12,359 bases of DNA from Candidatus Zixiibacteriota bacterium. GTDB lineage: Bacteria; Zixibacteria; MSB-5A5; JAUVRN01. The stretch covers positions 1 through 12,359 of the forward strand of contig JAUVRN010000023.1 of the NCBI GenBank assembly GCA_030597645.1, in the 5' to 3' direction. Below are positions 7,239 to 12,359 of the stretch, in pieces. The translations under genes and the position numbers were made by a program. How positions within the stretch are numbered: the stretch's first letter is position 1; each line of letters starts with the position of its first letter. The notes under the pieces were generated by a model. It worked only from the letters and a program-made list of their open reading frames with translations. It was not told the origin of the DNA and made no database searches.

Positions 7239-9806
7239 ATGCCTAATACTCACATCAAGTTAGCACTGGCCGTGGGGACGACGTGCTGCCTGATCGGCAG
7301 TGCGGCGGCTCAATCGACCTCCGCTGAATCGAGTGTCGTGCTGGTCCCGACGCGCAAGGAAATACGGGCGATCCGGGTCAATCCGCACCCGCTCAGGCTG
7401 GACGGAAAGTTGGACGACGAGGTCTGGCAGAGGGCCCACTTCATTTCCGATTTCCTGCAGAAGGAGCCGGAGCAGGGCGCCCAGCCCACGGACAGCACCA
7501 GCGTGGCCGTCGTCTATGACGACAAGGCCCTGTACATCGGAGCCCACTGCTATACTCGAGACCCGAAACAACTGCGCATGCACCTGGACCGGCGTGATCG
7601 CCACGGTCCGGCCGAGCAGTTTATCGTGTCGATAGACTCCTACCTCGACCGGCGCACGGCATACGGCTTCGGCGTGAACACGGCCGGGGTGCGCATCGAC
7701 CGGTACAATCCCGAAGACAACGAACACTACCGCGATTACACGTTCGACCCGGTGTGGGAAGCCCGCACCCACATCGACTCGGTCTCGTGGACGGTCGAAA
7801 TGCGGATTCCGTTCTCCCAGCTCCGCTTTAACGAGAAACCGGATCAGGTGTGGGGGATCAACTTCAACCGCTGGATACCGGAGCGCAACGAGGACATCTT
7901 CTGGGTGTATGTGCCCCGCGACGAAACCGGGTGGTCTTCGCGGTTCGGCAACCTGATCGGAATCTCGGGTATCCGTCCGTCACGACGGATCGAGTTACTC
8001 CCCTATGTGGCAAGCAACCGAAGCGTGTCTTCCAGTTCCACACCGTTCGGAACGGCGAACGAATCCGAGTCCCACGCGGGCGGCGATCTCAAGATGGGAC
8101 TGGGCCCCAACATGACGCTCGACGCCACGTTCAATCCGGACTTCGGACAGGTCGAAGCCGACCCGGCCGTGGTGAACCTCTCCGATTTCGAGGTTTTCTT
8201 TTCGGAGCGACGTCCCTTCTTTCTCGAGGGCAACCAGCTCCTCGAAGGCAACGGCCCGGGCTACTACTACTCCCGGCGGATAGGCGCTTTCTCGCGCATT
8301 CTCGGGGCCGGCAAGATCACCGGCCGGCTGGCCTCCGGCATGTCGCTGGGTGTACTGGCCGCCGTGACCGAACGCGACCGCCAGGCGGGTCAGCCGCTCT
8401 CGGCCTTTGCCGTGGCCAGGGCCCAGCAGCAGTTCGGGCCCAATGGCTCCACGGTGGGTGGTATGATCACGGCCATCAACCGCGATCTCGACAGCGATCC
8501 GGACCTTCGTGATTCGTTTCGTAAGCGCGCTCTGACCGGAGGCACGGATTGGAACCTGCGATTCAACCAGGGCACCTACGAGCTGCGCGGGCACGCGGGG
8601 ATCAGTCACATCGAGGGCAGCCGGGAGGCCATCCTCGCCACACAGACAGCCAGCGCACGCTACTTTCAGCGACCGGACGCCGATTACGTCACGCTCGACT
8701 CCAATCGCACGAGCATGACCGGGTGCTCGGGCAGGCTGAGCCTGGGAAAACGGGCAGGTCGGCACTGGCTCTGGAACGCGACTGCCAGTATCGAGTCGCC
8801 ACAGTTCGAACTCAATGACGTCGGACGACTCGGCTCGGCCGACGACATCGACGCCCACGTGGAACTGACCTGGCGTGAGAACAAACCCGGAAAGATCTTT
8901 CGCAGCGTCTATACCGAGGTGTCTGCGTTCGCCAACTGGAACTACGGGCTGACCCGTCAGTACAGTGAAGTCGGCACGTACGGCGAAGTCTCGTTTCACA
9001 ACTTCTGGCGTACGGCGCTCTGGTACAACTACCAGCCCGCAGGCCAGTCGGATGCCCGTACCCGGGGCGGCCCCACCATGAAGCATGAAAGTGGGCACTC
9101 CTTTGGTGGTAACCTCAGCAATGGTAATACACGCACCACGCAGTGGCGCACGTGGTTCAACGTCGGAGTGGACGATCTGGACGGGTGGTTGTACAACGTC
9201 GGGGTCTACGTCTCCACACGGCTGGGCAACCGGATCCAGTTTTCTGCGGAGCCGTCGTACCGGTGGGAGGATCAGCCGCGCCAGTACGTGACGGCCGTGG
9301 ATACGGCCGGAGGCGGCACCGGCACGTACGGTTCCCGGTACGTGTTTTCACGCATCGACCAGTCGACCCTGTCGCTCTCCCTGCGGCTGAACTACTTCTT
9401 CACCCCCGACCTGAGCCTGGAATTCTACGCCCAGCCCTTCGTCGCCAGCGGCCAATACTACCGGCACGGTGAACTGATCGAAGCCGGAGACAACCGGCTG
9501 CGGCACTATGAAGACGATCCCAACGTAACCATCAGCGAAAACGCCGACGGCGACTTCGACATCAACGATAACGGTGATGCCTTCACCGTACCCAACCTGG
9601 ATTTCAACTTCATCTCGTATATCAGCAACGTGGTTGTGCGCTGGGAATTCCGCCGCGGAAGCACCCTCTACCTGGTCTGGCAGCGCAACCTCGGCGCCGA
9701 CCGGCCGATCGAGGCACCAGTCAACGGCAGTGCCCTGTGGGACTCCTTCGCCGCGGACGGCGAGAACTTCTTCGCCCTCAAAGTCAGCTACTGGATACCG
9801 CTCTAG
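7239..9806 (+). CDS. CBM9-like / DUF5916 outer-membrane beta-barrel protein
   Basis: This 855-residue envelope protein begins with a signal peptide (residues 1-24, cleavage SAAA/Q). Residues about 43-230 form a carbohydrate-binding module family 9-like domain: LDGKLDDEVWQRA (54-66), VAVVYDDKALYIGAHC (89-104) and WTVEMRIPFSQLRF (184-197). From about 250 comes the DUF5916 barrel, with its hallmark DATFNPDFGQVEADPAVVNL (295-314) and FFSERRPFFLEG (320-331). Alternating beta-strands run to a C-terminus rich in aromatic residues (FFALKVSYWIPL). The family is assumed to sit in the outer membrane and to bind or pass an oligosaccharide or other ligand; no enzyme activity is established. Asp/Asn-rich loops near 760-785 (DGDFDINDNGD) could bind Ca. 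The frame is open upstream to 7002, but ATG 7239 begins the signal peptide. The Shine-Dalgarno is weak (ACAGGT close to the ATG). No terminator was seen after the stop, and 144 nt separate it from the dehydrogenase. Confidence 0.93.
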   Translation: MPNTHIKLALAVGTTCCLIGSAAAQSTSAESSVVLVPTRKEIRAIRVNPHPLRLDGKLDDEVWQRAHFISDFLQKEPEQGAQPTDSTSVAVVYDDKALYIGAHCYTRDPKQLRMHLDRRDRHGPAEQFIVSIDSYLDRRTAYGFGVNTAGVRIDRYNPEDNEHYRDYTFDPVWEARTHIDSVSWTVEMRIPFSQLRFNEKPDQVWGINFNRWIPERNEDIFWVYVPRDETGWSSRFGNLIGISGIRPSRRIELLPYVASNRSVSSSSTPFGTANESESHAGGDLKMGLGPNMTLDATFNPDFGQVEADPAVVNLSDFEVFFSERRPFFLEGNQLLEGNGPGYYYSRRIGAFSRILGAGKITGRLASGMSLGVLAAVTERDRQAGQPLSAFAVARAQQQFGPNGSTVGGMITAINRDLDSDPDLRDSFRKRALTGGTDWNLRFNQGTYELRGHAGISHIEGSREAILATQTASARYFQRPDADYVTLDSNRTSMTGCSGRLSLGKRAGRHWLWNATASIESPQFELNDVGRLGSADDIDAHVELTWRENKPGKIFRSVYTEVSAFANWNYGLTRQYSEVGTYGEVSFHNFWRTALWYNYQPAGQSDARTRGGPTMKHESGHSFGGNLSNGNTRTTQWRTWFNVGVDDLDGWLYNVGVYVSTRLGNRIQFSAEPSYRWEDQPRQYVTAVDTAGGGTGTYGSRYVFSRIDQSTLSLSLRLNYFFTPDLSLEFYAQPFVASGQYYRHGELIEAGDNRLRHYEDDPNVTISENADGDFDINDNGDAFTVPNLDFNFISYISNVVVRWEFRRGSTLYLVWQRNLGADRPIEAPVNGSALWDSFAADGENFFALKVSYWIPL

Positions 9807-9940
9807 AGCCGTGTTCCAGAAGTAACTTGCCTTATTCTCGGGAGGTGTCGTGGCGAGAGCCCGCCCGTGCAGCCCGAACGTCCATGGCCTATATTGACCG
9901 CATGCCGTAGAGTCAACCCCCGCTCGTCAACATCTTAGGA

Positions 9941-9945
9941 AAGGA
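9941..9945 (+). promoter_or_regulatory. Shine-Dalgarno for the dehydrogenase-dockerin gene
   Basis: AAGGA, within the purine run AGGAAAGGA at 9937-9945, lies 5 nt before ATG 9951 and supports that start. Confidence 0.75.
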
Positions 9946-9950
9946 CAACC

Positions 9951-11375
9951 ATGTCGCGAGGTCTCCGGGCATGCCTCTATGCCGCCACCGCCGCCGGTCT
10001 ACTGGTGTCCGCCAGCACACCGCACGTTTCCGCCGCACTGCTGAGAACTCCCGTCGCCGAGGGCCTCATGGAGCCCGTCCTGGTGACGGCGCCCCCGGGT
10101 GACTCCGACCGGATCTTCATCATCGAGAAGCCGGGTCAGATCCGTATCGTGGAGAAGGACACGCTGCGGACCACGCCCTTTCTTGATATCCGGGACAAGG
10201 TGCGCGTGGCCGACGGCGAGCAGGGTCTGCTGGGACTCGCCTTCCATCCGGACTACGCGCAGAACGGCTACGTCTCCGTCAACTACACGTCGGAACCCGC
10301 TGGCCGCACGGTGGTATCGCGGTTCAGGGTCTCCGCCGGCGACCCGAACGTGGCGGATACGGCCGAGCATGTCATACTCGAGATCCCCCAGCACCAGCGG
10401 AATCACAACGGCGGGATGATCGCGTTCGGCCCCAACGATGGCTATCTGTACATCGGCATGGGTGACGGCGGCGGCGGCAACGACACGGGCAATCGGGGCC
10501 AGAACCCCGACTCGCTGCTCGGCAAAATGCTGCGCATCGACCCCGACACGGTAACCGGTTACGCCATTCCGCCGGACAACCCGTTTGTCGCGCCCGACAC
10601 GGCACGGCATGAGATCTGGGCCTTTGGTCTGCGCAACCCCTGGCGCTGGAGCTTCGATCGAGCCAACGGCGACATGTACATCGCGGACGTAGGCCAGAAC
10701 ATCCGCGAGGAGGTTAGCTTTGAGCCCCACGCGAGCTCCGGCGGTCTCAACTTCGGCTGGCGTCTCAAGGAGGGATTCGAGTGCTTCATACCCTCCCGCA
10801 ACTGCGATCCGGGCGATGATCTCACCGACCCTATCCTGCAGTATGTGCACAACGGACGTTGTTCGATCACGGGCGGCTACGTGTACCGCGGCTGCGCCAT
10901 ACCCGAACTGGTCGGGCACTACCTCTACGGCGACTTCTGCACCGGGGAAATCTGGTCGTTTCGCTACGACGGCGTGGGCATCAGCGATTCGACGGACCGT
11001 ACGGCCGAGATCGGGCTCGCTAACTTCGACCTCTCGGGCTTCGGTGAGGATGCCGCAGGGGAGCTGTACATCTGCGGGTTCAACACCGGCATCGTGTGGC
11101 GGATCGACAGCGACACACCGGCCGACTCCTGTGGTGGAGAGGACAGTTGCGCCGTTGCGCAGACCGGCGACGTGGATACCAGCGGGAGCATTGTATCCTC
11201 GGACATCATCTACCTGGTAAATTTCGTGTTCAAGGCGGGGGTCGAGCCGCTCCCCATCCGCGAGGCTGGAGATGTGGACTGCAATTCCAACATCACATCT
11301 TCGGATATCATATACCTCGTCAATTTCGTGTTCAAGGGCGGCCCCGCGCCCTGTGATGTCTGCACTATTCTGTGA
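9951..11375 (+). CDS. PQQ-dependent sugar dehydrogenase (soluble GSDH/Asd-like) fused to a dockerin
   Basis: This is a 474-residue exported protein. Residues 1-28 are a signal peptide (cleavage VSA/A). Residues about 33-386 form the six-bladed propeller of soluble aldose/glucose dehydrogenases (YliI/Asd, HHIP-like). Evidence is GLLGLAFHPDY (92-102), NHNGG with the probable catalytic His152, YIGMGDGG (167-174), SLLGKMLRID (188-197), GLRNPWRWSFD with R228 (226-236), ADVGQN (245-250), SITGGYVYRG (305-314) and YLYGDF (324-329). Such enzymes oxidise sugars to lactones using PQQ and Ca. Several Cys (278, 285, 304, 315, 330) may form disulfides. Residues 406-463 are two dockerin half-repeats sharing SSDIIYLVNFVFK, followed by GGPAPCDVC and TIL. 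The loops are imperfect: the second has D-V-D-C-N-S where Gly is usual at position 6. The pairing suggests a cell-surface or complex-bound oxidase. It lies 72 nt before the VCBS gene and may be co-transcribed with it. Confidence 0.92.
   Translation: MSRGLRACLYAATAAGLLVSASTPHVSAALLRTPVAEGLMEPVLVTAPPGDSDRIFIIEKPGQIRIVEKDTLRTTPFLDIRDKVRVADGEQGLLGLAFHPDYAQNGYVSVNYTSEPAGRTVVSRFRVSAGDPNVADTAEHVILEIPQHQRNHNGGMIAFGPNDGYLYIGMGDGGGGNDTGNRGQNPDSLLGKMLRIDPDTVTGYAIPPDNPFVAPDTARHEIWAFGLRNPWRWSFDRANGDMYIADVGQNIREEVSFEPHASSGGLNFGWRLKEGFECFIPSRNCDPGDDLTDPILQYVHNGRCSITGGYVYRGCAIPELVGHYLYGDFCTGEIWSFRYDGVGISDSTDRTAEIGLANFDLSGFGEDAAGELYICGFNTGIVWRIDSDTPADSCGGEDSCAVAQTGDVDTSGSIVSSDIIYLVNFVFKAGVEPLPIREAGDVDCNSNITSSDIIYLVNFVFKGGPAPCDVCTIL
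11166..11363 (+). repeat. Internal duplicated dockerin half-repeats with Cys tail
   Basis: Two half-repeats start with GDVD at 11166 and 11268. Their 13-residue cores are identical (11196-11234 and 11298-11336). Over those 39 bases I count five differences, all at third codon positions and all silent. The second copy runs into GGPAPCDVC (11337-11363). Confidence 0.85.
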
Positions 11376-11407
11376 GCACCCGTTCCCCGCGGAGCAACAC
11401 CCGGACC

Positions 11408-11433
11408 CATGACGCCACGACATGACGCCACGA
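11408..11433 (+). repeat. Perfect tandem 13-bp duplication upstream of the VCBS gene
   Basis: CATGACGCCACGA occurs twice head to tail (11408-11420 and 11421-11433), ending 2 nt before the GGAGG Shine-Dalgarno. It lies wholly in the 72-nt space between the dehydrogenase and the VCBS gene. It could be a slippage product, an operator pair or neutral. Confidence 0.85.
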
Positions 11434-11435
11434 AC

Positions 11436-11440
11436 GGAGG
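11436..11440 (+). promoter_or_regulatory. Shine-Dalgarno GGAGG for the VCBS-repeat gene
   Basis: GGAGG lies 7 nt before ATG 11448. A second ATG at 11441 touches the Shine-Dalgarno and is in another frame, so 11448 is the start. Confidence 0.82.
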
Positions 11441-11447
11441 ATGCCCC

Positions 11448-12359
11448 ATGAAGCGGATACTGCTCAGCCTGCTGCTGGTTGGACTGACCGCGGATCAGGC
11501 CCGAAGTCTGACGGTCACGTCGGTCGCACCCATTCACCTGGACAACGCCTCCTCGGCGGCGACCGACCTCGTGGTCGACTTTGATGCGGCCATTGACACC
11601 GCGTCCATACACGCCGGGACCTTCCGTGTATTCGGGCGGTGGTCGGGCCCGCGAGACGGTGTGTGGACGTTTGAGAACGAGGCCACGCGCGTGCGCTTCA
11701 CACCGGCTCAGCCGTTCTTTCGGGGCGAGTGGGTGACCGTGTCGCTGTCGCGTGACGTCGTGACCGCGGGTGGAGACTCCCTGACCACGGGCTATGCCTG
11801 GAACTTCTGGGTCGATGTGAAGCACGGGACGTTCAACCTGCCCGAGATCGACGTGGTGCCCTTGCGGCGTGCCGGTGAGGGGCAGATACAGAGCTACGGT
11901 GCCTATGCGGGCGACCTGAACCACGATGGTTGGAGCGATCTGACGATCCCTAACGAGATCAGCGTGGACCTGCGGATCTGCATCAACGACGGGTCCGGCG
12001 GCTATGGCGACTTTGCGGTGCAGCCAATCCCCGGTGGAGCCTCACCCAGTGCCAACGAGGGAGCGGACTTCGATGGCGACGGCCACATTGACCTTGCCGT
12101 AGCCCATGGCGGCAACAACCAGCTCTCCGTGCACATGGGTCACGGCACGGGCACTTATGCCACGCCGGTCAACTACACCGCAGGCAACAGCGTGCGGGGC
12201 GTCGCCATCACGGACATCGATGCCGACGGCGATGATGACATCGTCACGGCCAGTCGCCAGTCGAGCTTTGTCACGGTTTTCTATAACGACGGCACCGGTG
12301 TCTTCGACTCGTCACTCAATTTTGAAGCCGGCGCGAACGGCGAGACGGCCGTGGCGGCC
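11448..12359 (+). CDS. Secreted VCBS/FG-GAP repeat protein, N-terminal part (3' truncated by window)
   Basis: The frame is open from ATG 11448 to the window edge, 304 residues with no stop. Residues 1-19 or so are a signal peptide (KR, then LLSLLLVGL). Residues about 21-125 look like an Ig-like domain of the SbsA/Big_5 type: LTVTSVAPIHLDNASSA, VDFDAAIDTAS, RVRFTPAQPF, GEWVTVSLS. From residue 150 come three FG-GAP/VCBS propeller units, each with a Ca loop: D156-L-N158-H-D160-G, D207-F-D209-G-D211-G and D256-I-D258-A-D260-G. Each is followed by a hydrophobic strand and an NDGSGGY/GHGTGTY/NDGTGVF turn. Such proteins are extracellular Ca-stabilised propellers used in adhesion or ligand binding; no enzyme site is visible. 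More repeats and possibly a sorting or dockerin tail are expected beyond the window. Translation is well supported by GGAGG at 7 nt. It follows the dehydrogenase closely on the same strand. Confidence 0.92.
   Translation, partial: MKRILLSLLLVGLTADQARSLTVTSVAPIHLDNASSAATDLVVDFDAAIDTASIHAGTFRVFGRWSGPRDGVWTFENEATRVRFTPAQPFFRGEWVTVSLSRDVVTAGGDSLTTGYAWNFWVDVKHGTFNLPEIDVVPLRRAGEGQIQSYGAYAGDLNHDGWSDLTIPNEISVDLRICINDGSGGYGDFAVQPIPGGASPSANEGADFDGDGHIDLAVAHGGNNQLSVHMGHGTGTYATPVNYTAGNSVRGVAITDIDADGDDDIVTASRQSSFVTVFYNDGTGVFDSSLNFEAGANGETAVAA

Noticed and set aside
7995..9098. Antisense open frame of 367 codons opposite the DUF5916 gene
   Set aside because: It is a shadow of the barrel gene; no recognisable domain, Shine-Dalgarno or promoter supports it.
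9890..9916. TATATT -10-like box and TTGAC-N13-GTCAA inverted repeat upstream of the dehydrogenase
   Set aside because: No acceptable -35 lies 16-18 nt upstream, and 5-bp arms are short enough to arise by chance.
9999..11924. Long antisense open frame (641 codons) opposite the dehydrogenase and VCBS genes
   Set aside because: It lies opposite two well-recognised genes, crosses their intergenic gap, has no signal or domain and is rich in Arg, Val, His and Gly, as expected of a shadow frame in GC-rich DNA.
1..12359. Sigma-54 (-24/-12) promoters that the truncated activator might control
   Set aside because: Scanning for TGGCAC-N5-TTGC-like sites by eye gave no convincing match in the intergenic regions.
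1..12359. tRNA or rRNA genes, CRISPR arrays, transposases, attachment sites
   Set aside because: None of the expected repeats, folds or protein motifs was seen on either strand.

Overview
The window is GC-rich and densely packed, with genes on both strands in short blocks. There are ten protein genes, two of them cut by the window edges. No tRNA, rRNA, insertion sequence, phage gene or CRISPR array was seen. The mix suggests a Gram-negative, didermic bacterium with a large secretome: a DUF5916 outer-membrane protein, dockerin-type Ca-binding tails ending in a GGPxPCDVC motif, a VCBS/FG-GAP repeat protein, a PQQ-type sugar dehydrogenase and a sigma-54 activator. Dockerin tails of this style are familiar to me from uncultured FCB-group phyla (Zixibacteria, KSB1, Latescibacterota, Eisenbacteria and similar). 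That placement is an inference from style and was not computed.

Layout. 1-533 (+): C-terminal part of a sigma-54-dependent activator. 569-2532 (-): two secreted proteins in tight tandem, a 468-residue envelope protein with a C-terminal coiled coil followed 5 nt later by a 183-residue dockerin protein. They lie behind a very good sigma-70-type promoter (2729-2757) and a roughly 190-nt GC-rich leader. 2873-4589 (+): a small two-helix membrane protein overlapping a sodium:solute symporter. 4626-6963 (-): a PLP-dependent aminotransferase downstream of a DUF72/YecE protein, probably one transcript from a promoter at 6995-7023. 7239-9806 (+): a CBM9-like/DUF5916 outer-membrane barrel. 9951-11375 (+): a PQQ-dependent sugar dehydrogenase fused to a dockerin. 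11448 to the end (+): a VCBS-repeat protein, cut by the window edge.

How it may work together. The firm links are the tandem 468-residue/dockerin pair, the overlapping symporter pair, the aminotransferase/DUF72 block and, less surely, the dehydrogenase/VCBS pair. Five complete or partial products carry signal peptides and belong to the envelope or exterior. A role in carbohydrate binding, oxidation and uptake fits CBM9/DUF5916, the dehydrogenase and the symporter, but no substrate can be read from the sequence. The most interesting signal is the dockerin module with its Cys-containing tail, found on two unrelated proteins about 10 kb apart with no cohesin in view. It may be a surface-retention or assembly tag.
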